Positions 1 through 7,509 of a DNA stretch of 31,239 nt are shown piece by piece. Below the pieces are notes generated by a model. The model was not told the DNA's origin and searched no databases. It worked only from the letters and a program-made list of their open reading frames with translations. The translations under genes and the position numbers were made by a program. The DNA is from Lachnospiraceae bacterium (GTDB lineage: Bacteria; Bacillota_A; Clostridia; Lachnospirales; Lachnospiraceae), in contig CAAFOY010000075.1 in NCBI GenBank assembly GCA_900764695.1, positions 1 through 31,239 of the forward strand. The letters are read 5' to 3'. Numbering within the stretch: the first letter of the stretch is position 1; each line of letters opens with the position of its first letter.

Positions 1-39
1 GGCGAAGCCATGGGTATAACAAAAAAAGATAAAGAGTAA
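1..39 (+). CDS. 3' end of an unidentified gene (12 residues)
   Basis: An open frame enters from the left edge and ends at TAA (37-39), giving GEAMGITKKDKE. Too little is present to assign a family. In many Firmicutes the gene before radA is clpC, so this may be the ClpC C-terminus, but that is inference from gene order only. Confidence 0.4.
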   Translation, partial: GEAMGITKKDKE

Positions 40-93
40 GAGTTGGCGAATGCATAATCACTGAGAAGAAGCGAGAGTTTTAAAGCCCGGAAG

Positions 94-263
94 GTGAAGC
101 AGGATAAATTTGAATAAAGAGCATTTGCCGCCGTCGGTTCAAATCTTTCGCCATATTCTGACAGAAACCAATGGTTTCGAAGTCAGAATGTGGCGAAAGA
201 TTTAGAACCGCTACGAGTGGCAAGCAGCGCGAGCGTACTTTAGTCAAAATTATCTTGCTTCAC
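94..263. repeat. Long imperfect inverted repeat (giant hairpin) upstream of radA
   Basis: Nested complementary arms span about 170 nt. The outer arms 94-119 and 238-263 match at 23 of 26 positions. A short TTGCC/GGCAA pair lies at 125-129 and 219-223. The core arms 136-162 and 182-209 pair almost fully, with one bulge and a G-U pair. An inner GAAACC/GGTTTC stem (164-169, 173-178) closes on AAT. The segment 121-240 is about half G+C, against roughly one third around it. It could be a MITE-like intergenic repeat, a structured RNA or a terminator for the upstream gene. There is no T-tract directly after it, so a plain terminator is less likely. Confidence 0.8.
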
Positions 264-288
264 TCCCAGAGATTGAAAAAGGAGAAAT

Positions 289-1647
289 ATGGCAAAGGGA
301 AAAACAACAGCATTTTTTTGCAAAGAATGCGGATATGAAACAAGCAAATGGTTAGGACAATGTCCGGGATGTAAAGAATGGAACACATTTGTAGAAGAAT
401 TAGTCACAAAGAAAACAAAGGGACTTACGGGAAGAAATATACTTGAAAGTAAACCGGTAGCAATAAATGAAGTTGATGCAGCAGATGAAGAAAGAATTTC
501 AACAGGATTTTCTGAATTAGACAGAGTGTTAGGTGGGGGTATTGTGCCCGGAGGAATGGTACTTGTAGGTGGAGATCCGGGTATTGGAAAATCAACGCTA
601 TTGTTGCAGGTATGCAGAAACCTGTCAAATGATGGGAAAAAAGTACTTTATATATCAGGTGAAGAATCAGTTAAGCAAATAAAATTAAGAGCAAACAGAA
701 TAGGAAAATTTAATGACAAAATGCTTCTTTTGTGCGAAACAAGTCTTGATACCATAGAAGAACAGATAAAAGTATGTAATCCGGATATTGTTGTTATTGA
801 TTCGATTCAGACAATGTATCGTGAAGAAGTAGGTTCGGCACCGGGAAGTGTAAGTCAGGTAAGAGAATCTACAAACGCTCTCATGCAGGTCGCAAAGGGA
901 AGTACAATTCCAATGTTTATAGTAGGTCATGTAACAAAAGAGGGGGTTGTGGCAGGACCAAGAGTGTTAGAGCATATGGTAGATACAGTTCTTTATTTTG
1001 AAGGAGACAGACACGCAGCATATAGAATTATAAGAGGTGTAAAGAATAGATATGGTTCCACAAATGAAATAGGAGTATTTGAAATGAGAGCAGAAGGACT
1101 TGAGCAGATACTTAATCCATCTGAGTTTATGCTGGAAGGCAGACCAACGGATGCTTCAGGTTCAGTTGTTGCGTGCCTTATGGAAGGAACACGTCCTATT
1201 TTGGTAGAAATACAGGCACTTCTAACAAGAAGCAATTTTGGTATGCCGAGAAGAACTGCGGTGGGAACTGATTATAACAGAGTAAATCTTTTGATGGCAG
1301 TTTTAGAAAAAAGAATTGGAATTCAAATGGGAGACTTCGATGCTTATGTAAACGTTGCAGGCGGAATGAAAATATCAGAACCCGGTCTTGATTTAGCGCT
1401 TGTAATTGCCATGCTTTCAAGTTACAAAAACAGAGTTATTGAGGCAGATACAATATTTTTTGGCGAGGTAGGTCTGGCAGGTGAAATAAGAGCAGTTGCA
1501 ATGACAGATCAAAGAGTTGCTGAGGCAAAAAAATTAGGATTTAAACGCTGTGTTCTTCCAAAGGTATCAATGGATAGCTTAAAAGATACTAGTGGAATAG
1601 AATTAATAGGCATTAGTAATGTAAAAGAAGCACAGGATTTAGTTTGA
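289..1647 (+). CDS. radA: DNA repair protein RadA
   Basis: RadA (Sms) is a cytoplasmic RecA-like ATPase that helps process recombination intermediates and branch migration. The 452-residue product has the full family layout: an N-terminal C4 zinc finger (Cys11, Cys14, Cys25, Cys28), a RecA-type ATPase with Walker A GDPGIGKST at residues 95-103, the RadA signature as KNRYG at 252-256 (a conservative variant of KNRFG), and a C-terminal Lon-protease-like domain from about residue 285. The start is the ATG at 289, preceded by an AAGGAG ribosome binding site. It is probably expressed with the gene whose tail lies at 1-39 or from within the hairpin region, since no clear promoter is visible directly upstream. 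Length and motifs are normal for the family. Confidence 0.97.
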   Translation: MAKGKTTAFFCKECGYETSKWLGQCPGCKEWNTFVEELVTKKTKGLTGRNILESKPVAINEVDAADEERISTGFSELDRVLGGGIVPGGMVLVGGDPGIGKSTLLLQVCRNLSNDGKKVLYISGEESVKQIKLRANRIGKFNDKMLLLCETSLDTIEEQIKVCNPDIVVIDSIQTMYREEVGSAPGSVSQVRESTNALMQVAKGSTIPMFIVGHVTKEGVVAGPRVLEHMVDTVLYFEGDRHAAYRIIRGVKNRYGSTNEIGVFEMRAEGLEQILNPSEFMLEGRPTDASGSVVACLMEGTRPILVEIQALLTRSNFGMPRRTAVGTDYNRVNLLMAVLEKRIGIQMGDFDAYVNVAGGMKISEPGLDLALVIAMLSSYKNRVIEADTIFFGEVGLAGEIRAVAMTDQRVAEAKKLGFKRCVLPKVSMDSLKDTSGIELIGISNVKEAQDLV

Positions 1648-1810
1648 AGTAACTAAAAGAGTTAATAAGGCAAAATTTATAGAATAAAAGTTAAAATTAC
1701 AAATTAGCAATATATACGATAGAAATTAATAATTAATTTTGAATAAGAGAATAATTAATTGTTAAATAATAATATTAGTAAATTGCACTCGGAATTTTAA
1801 TACAATAAAG

Positions 1811-1839
1811 TTGAGAAATGTCACATATTAATGTATAAT
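1811..1839 (+). promoter_or_regulatory. Sigma-A type promoter for the surface protein gene
   Basis: TTGAGA (1811-1816) and TATAAT (1834-1839) are separated by exactly 17 bp, in an AT-rich gap. The predicted start near 1846 would leave a leader of about 80 nt before the ATG at 1929. Confidence 0.65.
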
Positions 1840-1928
1840 ATTTTGTGAGGTTCTAAATAATATGTACATTATGCATTAAATTTGTGAACTTATAAAGTAA
1901 CAAAACAGATAAATGAAGGGAGAGTACA

Positions 1929-4055
1929 ATGAGACAAAATGTAAAACGAACAATTGCATTTGCTGAAACTGTAGCAATGATTGCAACATTGACAGTAGGA
2001 ATTACATTTGGCAACGCAACACAAGTAAAGGCGGATATAACATCCAGAACAAATAATATTCATATTGATACTTCAATTCCAATTTCGTCTCAGGGTGAAA
2101 CAGTAGGTTATGAATTTACAGTTGAAAAAGATGGGTACTATATGTTGTACACACAGGGAGAGGATGATACATACGGAACTTTGTATGTAAAGGAAGGAAC
2201 AACTTGGAAAGAACTTATCCATGATGATGATGGTGATGACGGCGATTCAAACAACTTTCTTTTAACAGCTACATTATATAAGGATAAAGAATATAAGATA
2301 GATGTTAGAGAATATGATAATAACAATTTTAGCACAGAATTATTTGCAACAGAATATACACCAATAATTAATGGGGTAAATTGTAGTTCTAATGTATATG
2401 CCAGGGTAGGTGATACAGTTGAATTGAAAACATATGCTGAAGATCAATATGGAAATCATATTGAGGATTTAGGAGATCTTGGAATAACATATAGATGGTA
2501 TATGGAAGATGATGAGACAAGTAAAATTGACGAGTTAGGTACCGGAAGTTCTTATACAGTTAACAACGTAACGGAGCATATATTTAATGAAGTTACATAC
2601 AAAGTTGATTGGCGTTATGGCGAATATAATGATACGCTTGAGTTTTATATATATGATATAGAATATTCTTATAAAATTAACTCAGATAATAGTGGCAATA
2701 TATACGCAAGCCAGGGAGAATCTGTTTCATTAAATATTAAAGTTGAAAATTATAAAAAAGAAGAAGTTGACCCGGATGAAGAGGGAATTACTTGTACTTG
2801 GTATAAATGTAATGATGATGAAAGAAAAGAAATAGGAAAAGGAAAAAGCTATACAATTGATAGCGTTGAACAAAATGATTTATATGATGAAGATTCAAAT
2901 ATAAGATATCGTTGTATAATCAAAAAAAATGATAAATTTATTGATGCAACTACATTTTATATTTACGACAGAGTTTATGCATATGAAACACAGAGTATAT
3001 GGATAAGAACAATGGCAGGACAGAGTTGTATACTTGAAGCTAATGTTGCTAATGCAGAAACATATAATGAAGTTAATCCTGCAAATGAAGGAATAACTGT
3101 AAAATGGTATAAGTATACAGGAAAGAGATATTATGATAGTGGCAATGACGATTATTATTATGAATATGGTGATCCTGTGGAAGTTTCTTCAGATGGATTT
3201 ATTTTATTAAACAATTTATCTGAAAAAGATTTTTATAGAAATGGCGATACAAGTACATATTGGACATATGCAATCTATAAAAACGGGAAAAAGATAGATG
3301 AATCAGATGCACATATTAGTAAAGAAGATGCTGATTTTTCAGGTGTTACTGAAATGAAAGTTGTATATGCAAATGAAGGAAGTTCAGCGACACTTGTTCC
3401 GGACGTTTACGAAAATGGAACAAAAGTATCATTTAATAAAAATTATATATGTGAATGGTCAAATGAAAAGGATGAAAATCTTGGAACAAAATTAGTTTAT
3501 GACATAAGTAATGTAACAGCAACTAATATTTATTCATATCAGAATCCTGTTTCCTATTATTGTGATGTTTATAAGGTAAGTTATGATGGAGATGGAGAGT
3601 ATAGAGAGCGTATTGGATATACAAGATTTATTATTGTTAGAGGTAACTCACAGATAAATCAGCCAAATCAACCGAACCAATCAGGTCAGCCAACAACATT
3701 ACCGGGACAGAATAATGTAACAACACCGACAACAAACAATACAGTAGGCAATGCAGCAAAAGATGCAACAATTAAAGAGACAGTTAAAGGAAATGTTTTA
3801 AAAGCCGGTAAAGAAAGTATAAAGATTTCTATTAAGAAAATCGCAAAAGCAAAAGGATATCAGGTACAGGTTTCTACTTCAAAGAAATTTAAAAAGAAAG
3901 TAACAATTACTAAATTAACAAAGAAAAATAGCATTGTTATTAAGAAATTAAAGAAAAAGAAACAGTATTTTGTAAGAACAAGATCATATACAATTGTTAA
4001 AAAGAAAAAGAAATTTGGTAAATGGTCAAAAGTAAAAGCTATTAAAACAAAATAG
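1929..4055 (+). CDS. Secreted PPC/Ig-like repeat surface protein with lysine-rich C-terminal domain
   Basis: No enzyme motif is recognised; this looks like a structural or binding protein on the cell surface. The 708 residues begin with a signal peptide (about 1-35, ending VKA). Next is a PPC-like domain (about 45-140) with a typical DDDGDDGDSNNF acidic loop. Four tandem Ig-like domains of about 100-120 residues follow, starting near 145, 244, 347 and 471, each with a GIT.xWY-type core (the fourth is divergent). A Gln/Pro/Asn/Thr-rich linker (about 574-616) leads to a very lysine-rich Fn3-like domain (about 620-708) ending in a KKFGKWSKVK motif. That last domain recurs in other proteins of this window. 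There is no LPXTG or transmembrane anchor, so retention by charge binding to wall polymers is a possibility (inference). A GGGAG ribosome binding site precedes the ATG, and the gene has its own promoter and terminator, so it is probably monocistronic. Confidence 0.85.
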   Translation: MRQNVKRTIAFAETVAMIATLTVGITFGNATQVKADITSRTNNIHIDTSIPISSQGETVGYEFTVEKDGYYMLYTQGEDDTYGTLYVKEGTTWKELIHDDDGDDGDSNNFLLTATLYKDKEYKIDVREYDNNNFSTELFATEYTPIINGVNCSSNVYARVGDTVELKTYAEDQYGNHIEDLGDLGITYRWYMEDDETSKIDELGTGSSYTVNNVTEHIFNEVTYKVDWRYGEYNDTLEFYIYDIEYSYKINSDNSGNIYASQGESVSLNIKVENYKKEEVDPDEEGITCTWYKCNDDERKEIGKGKSYTIDSVEQNDLYDEDSNIRYRCIIKKNDKFIDATTFYIYDRVYAYETQSIWIRTMAGQSCILEANVANAETYNEVNPANEGITVKWYKYTGKRYYDSGNDDYYYEYGDPVEVSSDGFILLNNLSEKDFYRNGDTSTYWTYAIYKNGKKIDESDAHISKEDADFSGVTEMKVVYANEGSSATLVPDVYENGTKVSFNKNYICEWSNEKDENLGTKLVYDISNVTATNIYSYQNPVSYYCDVYKVSYDGDGEYRERIGYTRFIIVRGNSQINQPNQPNQSGQPTTLPGQNNVTTPTTNNTVGNAAKDATIKETVKGNVLKAGKESIKISIKKIAKAKGYQVQVSTSKKFKKKVTITKLTKKNSIVIKKLKKKKQYFVRTRSYTIVKKKKKFGKWSKVKAIKTK

Positions 4056-4163
4056 AAAAATGTTTATAAAGTAGTGTCGGTATAAAAGAAAATAATTAAA
4101 TTTATTTTCGGAAATATATTAATGCCAATACGGCAAGCTGAATTATAAACTTATAAAATGAAA

Positions 4164-4196
4164 CCTTCAGTGTCATTTGAGCACTGAAGGTTTTTT
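4164..4196 (+). terminator. Rho-independent terminator of the surface protein gene
   Basis: A 9-bp perfect stem CCTTCAGTG/CACTGAAGG (4164-4172, 4182-4190) with a 9-nt loop is followed directly by TTTTTT. It lies about 110 bp after the stop codon at 4055. Confidence 0.9.
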
Positions 4197-4244
4197 ACAA
4201 GGTGTTGTTTATGAAATTAAATTTAAATAAGTTTATGTAAAAAT

Positions 4245-4273
4245 AAAAAATCGTGTTAAAAACACGATTTTTT
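4245..4273 (-). terminator. Bidirectional hairpin terminator, mainly for tRNA-Trp
   Basis: AAAAAATCGTGTT and AACACGATTTTTT form a 13-bp stem with a 3-nt AAA loop and a U-run on either strand. It lies 5 bp beyond the 3' end of the minus-strand tRNA gene, the expected place for its terminator. Confidence 0.85.
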
Positions 4274-4278
4274 TATAA

Positions 4279-4349
4279 CAGGGGTGGAAGGAATCGAACC
4301 CTCCTCTGGAGTTTTGGAGACTCTTATTCTACCGATGAACTACACCCCT
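4279..4349 (-). tRNA. tRNA-Trp (anticodon CCA)
   Basis: Read on the minus strand, the 71-nt gene folds as a cloverleaf. It has a 7-bp acceptor stem AGGGGTG/CACCCCT, a D-arm with GG in the loop, an anticodon loop CTCCAAA giving anticodon CCA, and a T-arm with TTCGATT. The discriminator base is G, usual for bacterial tRNA-Trp. The 3' CCA is not encoded. The outermost anticodon-stem pair appears to be an A-C mismatch. A promoter and a terminator flank the gene, so it is a single-gene transcript. Confidence 0.95.
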
Positions 4350-4378
4350 AAAGGTTGCTGTGCGTTAAGCACTTGATA

Positions 4379-4407
4379 TTTATATCACAAATAGAGAATA
4401 TTGTCAA
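4379..4407 (-). promoter_or_regulatory. Promoter of tRNA-Trp
   Basis: On the minus strand TTGACA (4402-4407) and TATAAA (4379-4384) are separated by exactly 17 bp. This near-consensus sigma-A promoter would start transcription about 20-25 nt upstream of the mature tRNA. Confidence 0.8.
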
Positions 4408-4476
4408 ACAAAATATTAATAAAAGTGTTTTTATTAATTTGAATAAAAAAATAACACCTGCCTATAAAATAAAGGG

Positions 4477-4505
4477 TTGCATAATAAAAACAGTTCAATT
4501 ACAAT
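4477..4505 (+). promoter_or_regulatory. Promoter of a candidate small RNA
   Basis: TTGCAT (4477-4482) and TACAAT (4500-4505) are separated by 17 bp. The predicted start near 4512 falls just before the first arm of a folded segment that ends in a terminator. No coding frame follows. Confidence 0.5.
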
Positions 4506-4511
4506 GAGAAA

Positions 4512-4650
4512 GAAGAAAGAAGTCGTTAAATTCCTAATATAATTATATCAAATACCTTCATATTTTATTAGAGACCCCAATCAATTAACGAACTTCTTTA
4601 AAATAATGAGCGTTTGCAATCGAAAGATTTGTGAATGCTCATTTTCTTTT
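4512..4650 (+). ncRNA. Candidate small structured RNA with its own promoter and terminator
   Basis: No convincing ORF covers this segment, yet it looks like a complete short transcript of about 140 nt. Arms 4516-4529 and 4585-4599 (AAAGAAGTCGTTAA with TTAACGAACTTCTTT) pair over 14 bp with one bulged base. An inner CTAATA/TATTAG stem (4534-4539, 4566-4571) lies between them. A strong hairpin and T-rich tail end the unit. A promoter-like sequence lies just upstream. It matches no RNA family I can recognise. It could be a regulatory sRNA or a decayed leader; expression is not shown. Confidence 0.45.
4605..4650 (+). terminator. Terminator hairpin with a GAAA tetraloop
   Basis: AATGAGC (4605-4611) pairs with GCTCATT (4637-4643). 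Pairing continues inward, with some G-U pairs and one bulge, to a C-G closing pair and a GAAA loop at 4622-4625. The tail is TTTTCTTTT. It is more than 230 bp from the next gene, so it probably ends the candidate small RNA. Confidence 0.7.
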
Positions 4651-4706
4651 GGCGTTATTTATACATATTATTTATTTAAATTATTGAGATTATATATTGT
4701 AAAATG

Positions 4707-4798
4707 AAAGATTAGATAATGAATGTTTTCTGTTTATATTATTACTTATCTCTAAAAAATTTTTACGTGAAGTTTATTTAAATAAAAGATTAGATAAT
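4707..4798. repeat. 14-bp direct repeat 78 bp apart
   Basis: AAAGATTAGATAAT occurs exactly at 4707-4720 and 4785-4798, each preceded by a similar TTATTTAAAT-type tract. The copies lie upstream of the acetyltransferase-methyltransferase fusion gene. They may be a protein binding site or a trace of duplication. Confidence 0.6.
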
Positions 4799-4822
4799 AC
4801 TAATATTTATTCTTATATTCTA

Positions 4823-4851
4823 TGGAAAGAAAGTGCCAAATTTGATATTAT
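4823..4851 (+). promoter_or_regulatory. Possible promoter of the GNAT-methyltransferase fusion gene
   Basis: TGGAAA (4823-4828) is followed after 17 bp by TATTAT (4846-4851), with a TG extended -10 element at 4843-4844. The predicted leader is about 25 nt and contains the AAGGAG ribosome binding site. The -35 is weak. Confidence 0.4.
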
Positions 4852-4882
4852 ATACATAGAGACTTTTAAGGAGAGAAAAGGA

Positions 4883-6460
4883 ATGTACGATACTGTAGCA
4901 TATATATACAAGGATTATCGAATTGAATTTAAAGAAGAAGGGTATCATGTGTACGGAGAGGCTTTTTATCCGGGAGAAGTTTTGCCGGTTGGAACAATTA
5001 CAGGACATTCATATAACTCTAAAGACGAAAATGATATTTCACATATGAAAGACAATTCACTTCATATTGATATGCTTATTGTAAGTGAAAAGCATAATGG
5101 AAAAGGGGTAGGTTCAACCCTTATGAAGATGATGATGTTGTATGTTGAAAAAAGAAAATTTAAACATGTTACTACGAATCCAACTCCGATAGATGGGAGA
5201 ACTACAAAGCAGTTGGAAAAGTTTTATCATAAATTTCATTTTAGCACAGGTATTATGATAAAACGAATTGAATTTGTAGATGACAAGGATATGTTTGAGT
5301 TAGATAGTGACGAGAATAGTGAGGAAGAATTTGAGACTCAGAAGATAAAAAATATTAACCACGATGTAGAAAAAGCCGTAAGTTCACAGAAGTCCGGAAG
5401 TTATCAGGAGGAAGAAGTTATTGAAGGACTTCAGCCTGTTGAAAAAATTGAACTTAAAGAAAACATACAGGCAGCGCTTAGAGTATTAGACGAGGAAGCT
5501 CATAAAATAGAAATGAAAAAAGTTATGCTTGAAGAGATATCTAATGCGAACGGAATAGAAGAATCTTTATATGAGTTAGAACAGGATGTTGAATTAAAGC
5601 AAGAAGCTACTAATAAAAGAACGGCTTCTGATAATGTTAAAATATCTTTAAAACAAGATGACAATAAGAAAAAACAGGAACTAAAGACTGAATGCAAGAT
5701 AAGCGATAAATTGGAAGATGATTTTACTAAAGAGGGAAAAGACGATTATGCAGAGCATTTAAAAGAAAAAACGGGCTCAGAGGAAAAGGCAGCTTCACAA
5801 GTTAACCATATTCCGAATTCTTACAATATTGGTATATTGACAACGATCTATTATGTAGAGGAAAGATTGCCAAAGAAGAGCGATATTCTTGATATAAGCT
5901 CAAGATTTGTAGCAAAGAAAGCTTATTTTGAACAGAAAGGTCACAAAGTTACTTCTGTTAATTCCATAGATTTAACAGAATTTAATGATGAGAGTTTTGA
6001 TGTTGTACTTGCAGTTGAACCTATGGATAAATTAAAGACAAAAGAAGAACAGGTGTCATTTCTTAAAGAAGCATACAGAGTGTGTAAAGTAGGCGGAAGA
6101 GTTTTCGTTTCATTTACTTCTAATGATATGATGCTTGCAAATGAAATTTTAAATTACGATCCTGATTTTCTTAAATCTGAAAATGTAGACAAGAAAACAA
6201 TGAAGATTCTTCATGGAAGTAAAACTACATTTACCATAGATGAGATGGAAGATGTAATTCATTCAAGCGGAATGGAATTTACAAATAGATTTGCCATGGA
6301 TGGAATAGGTTCTATGATGACTGAACAAATTGATGCAATGAATGATAGTCAGTTTAATAAATGGATGAGTTATCATTTATATACGTGTGAGAAAGAACAT
6401 GGAATAGGATACAGTTCATCAATTGTTTATATAATTAAGAAGATAGACTTAAGTGTTTAG
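4883..6460 (+). CDS. GNAT acetyltransferase fused to a degenerate class I methyltransferase-like domain
   Basis: The substrate is unknown. Residues 1-135 form a GNAT domain with the acetyl-CoA loop HNGKGVG at 71-77 following a LIV beta-strand. Residues about 140-310 are a highly charged Glu/Lys-rich linker, probably coiled coil. Residues about 315-525 resemble class I SAM methyltransferases of the kind that end in YHLxTCE...IG. DVVLAVEP (from 373), the VGGRVFVSF strand and YHLYTCEKEHGIG are all present. Motif I, normally a D-L-G-x-G-x-G glycine loop, reads DISSRFV at 337-343, so the SAM-binding glycines are missing. The C-terminal half may therefore be non-catalytic or bind another ligand. 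The ATG at 4883 has an AAGGAG site 8-9 bp upstream. The gene stands alone. Confidence 0.75.
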   Translation: MYDTVAYIYKDYRIEFKEEGYHVYGEAFYPGEVLPVGTITGHSYNSKDENDISHMKDNSLHIDMLIVSEKHNGKGVGSTLMKMMMLYVEKRKFKHVTTNPTPIDGRTTKQLEKFYHKFHFSTGIMIKRIEFVDDKDMFELDSDENSEEEFETQKIKNINHDVEKAVSSQKSGSYQEEEVIEGLQPVEKIELKENIQAALRVLDEEAHKIEMKKVMLEEISNANGIEESLYELEQDVELKQEATNKRTASDNVKISLKQDDNKKKQELKTECKISDKLEDDFTKEGKDDYAEHLKEKTGSEEKAASQVNHIPNSYNIGILTTIYYVEERLPKKSDILDISSRFVAKKAYFEQKGHKVTSVNSIDLTEFNDESFDVVLAVEPMDKLKTKEEQVSFLKEAYRVCKVGGRVFVSFTSNDMMLANEILNYDPDFLKSENVDKKTMKILHGSKTTFTIDEMEDVIHSSGMEFTNRFAMDGIGSMMTEQIDAMNDSQFNKWMSYHLYTCEKEHGIGYSSSIVYIIKKIDLSV

Positions 6461-6547
6461 AATAATTAAGAAAAAGAACTTAACTAAAGATGAGAAAAAT
6501 AGACTTAAATTTTTACAACAAAAATGAATTTAAGTGATTAGAATCAT
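6448..6547. repeat. Direct repeat across the end of the fusion gene
   Basis: A 19-bp segment at 6448-6466, which includes the TAG stop of the fusion gene, recurs at 6529-6547 with three mismatches. A shorter AATAGACTTAAA-like copy lies between them near 6499-6510. The second copy leads directly into the broken Fn3-like remnant, which suggests a small duplication or recombination scar. Confidence 0.55.
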
Positions 6548-6743
6548 CGAGGTAAAAGTATCAACATCAAAGAAATTTGCTAAAAAGACAACAAAAACAG
6601 TAGATGCAAAGAAGTTATCTGTTACAGTTAAAAAGTTACAACCAAATAAAAAATATTTTGCAAAAGTAAGAGCGTATGTTATCGTTAATGGAACAAAAGT
6701 ATATGGCAAATATTCAAAGGCTGTAAAGATTAAGTTAAAGTAA
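6534..6743 (+). pseudogene. Remnant of a lysine-rich Fn3-like C-terminal domain
   Basis: A 69-residue frame opens at a GTG with an in-frame TAA immediately upstream and no ribosome binding site. From about residue 6 it matches the second half of the domain that ends the proteins at 1929-4055, 21686-22888 and 26022-29990: STSKKFAKK near the start, KKYFAKVRAY in the middle and YGKYSKAVKIK at the end. The first strand of the domain, a signal peptide and any upstream modules are missing. It is best read as the 3' fragment of a lost secreted-protein gene; its own terminator follows at 6804. Confidence 0.7.
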
Positions 6744-6803
6744 GGCTTGAAAAATAAGTTGTATTGAAAACTAAATTGTAAATGTAAAATATTATATTTG
6801 AAG

Positions 6804-6833
6804 AGCTGTCGTATTTATGCGGCAGCTTTTTTT
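6804..6833 (+). terminator. Rho-independent terminator
   Basis: AGCTGTCG (6804-6811) pairs with CGGCAGCT (6820-6827) over 8 bp, with one G-U pair and an 8-nt loop, followed by seven T residues. It isolates the sigma-factor gene from upstream transcription. Confidence 0.9.
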
Positions 6834-6871
6834 AACCAAATTCAATCTAATTCAAAAAAATAGAGATTTTT

Positions 6872-6909
6872 TTGCAAGATTATGATAAAAATAGTGTATA
6901 AGTTAATGT
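6872..6909 (+). promoter_or_regulatory. ECF-type promoter-like motif upstream of the sigma gene
   Basis: TTGCAAG (6872-6878), 15 bp, GTGTATAAGT (6894-6903), then ATGT at 6906-6909. The same elements with the same spacing lie upstream of acpP at 7817-7854. As a sigma-A promoter the spacer to TATAAG would be 19 bp, which is long. As an ECF promoter, TGCAA-type -35 and GTGTA-type -10 boxes about 15-16 bp apart are plausible. This suggests autoregulation (inference). Confidence 0.55.
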
Positions 6910-6939
6910 ACGTACAAAATCCTTAAGGAGAACAAAGAA

Positions 6940-7509
6940 GTGACAGATGAAAGAATTTTAAAGTTGCTGATAAATAAAGACGAAAAAGCTCTTTATAAAT
7001 TATCAGGAAAATATGACAAGTTACTTAGTTACATTATTTCAAATATTGTGGGAAACAGACCGGAAGATGTAGAAGAATGCCTGAATGATACTTATTTTAA
7101 GGTATGGAAAAATGCACATAAAATCGATTTGAAAAAAGCATCACTTAAGACATATTTAAAATATGTAGCAAGAAATACGGCGATTAACAGAATAAGAGAT
7201 TTAAGCAAAGATGAAATAATGCTTGAACATGGGGACGCGGAAGAAATGCTTAAAAATTATGTTTCCATAAGCAAAGGACCTGAAGACAGGGCAATGATTG
7301 AAGAAGATGTAAATTTGCTTAAAAATATATTAGATGATTTAAAACCAAGAGAAAAAGAATTGGTTATTAGAAAATATTTTTACATACAGAGTTCCAAAGT
7401 GATAGCGCAGGAAATGAATATGGAAGTTACTACGGTAGATTCATATTTATCAAGGCTTAGAAAGAAAATGAAAAAGGAATTCCAGAGGAGAGAAGAAAGT
7501 TATGAGTAA
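6940..7509 (+). CDS. ECF-like sigma-70 family RNA polymerase sigma factor
   Basis: The 189-residue protein has only the two core regions of an extracytoplasmic-function type sigma factor. Region 2 (about residues 20-88) contains DVEECLNDTYFKVWKN and a YLKYVARNTAINRIR recognition helix. Region 4 (about 125-183) contains LKPREKELVIRKYF and a helix-turn-helix VTTVDSYLSRLRKKM. The start is GTG at 6940 with an AAGGAG site 9 bp upstream. Its stop overlaps the start of the next gene by 8 bp, so the two are translationally coupled, as sigma/anti-sigma pairs often are. The fatty-acid operon begins about 140 bp after that pair, under a matching promoter motif. I infer that this factor controls membrane lipid synthesis, perhaps in response to an envelope signal. 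The exact ECF subgroup is not assigned. Confidence 0.9.
   Translation: MTDERILKLLINKDEKALYKLSGKYDKLLSYIISNIVGNRPEDVEECLNDTYFKVWKNAHKIDLKKASLKTYLKYVARNTAINRIRDLSKDEIMLEHGDAEEMLKNYVSISKGPEDRAMIEEDVNLLKNILDDLKPREKELVIRKYFYIQSSKVIAQEMNMEVTTVDSYLSRLRKKMKKEFQRREESYE

Noticed and set aside
1929..4055. LPXTG sortase anchoring of the secreted proteins
   Set aside because: None of the exported proteins has an LPXTG-like motif followed by a hydrophobic helix at its C-terminus.
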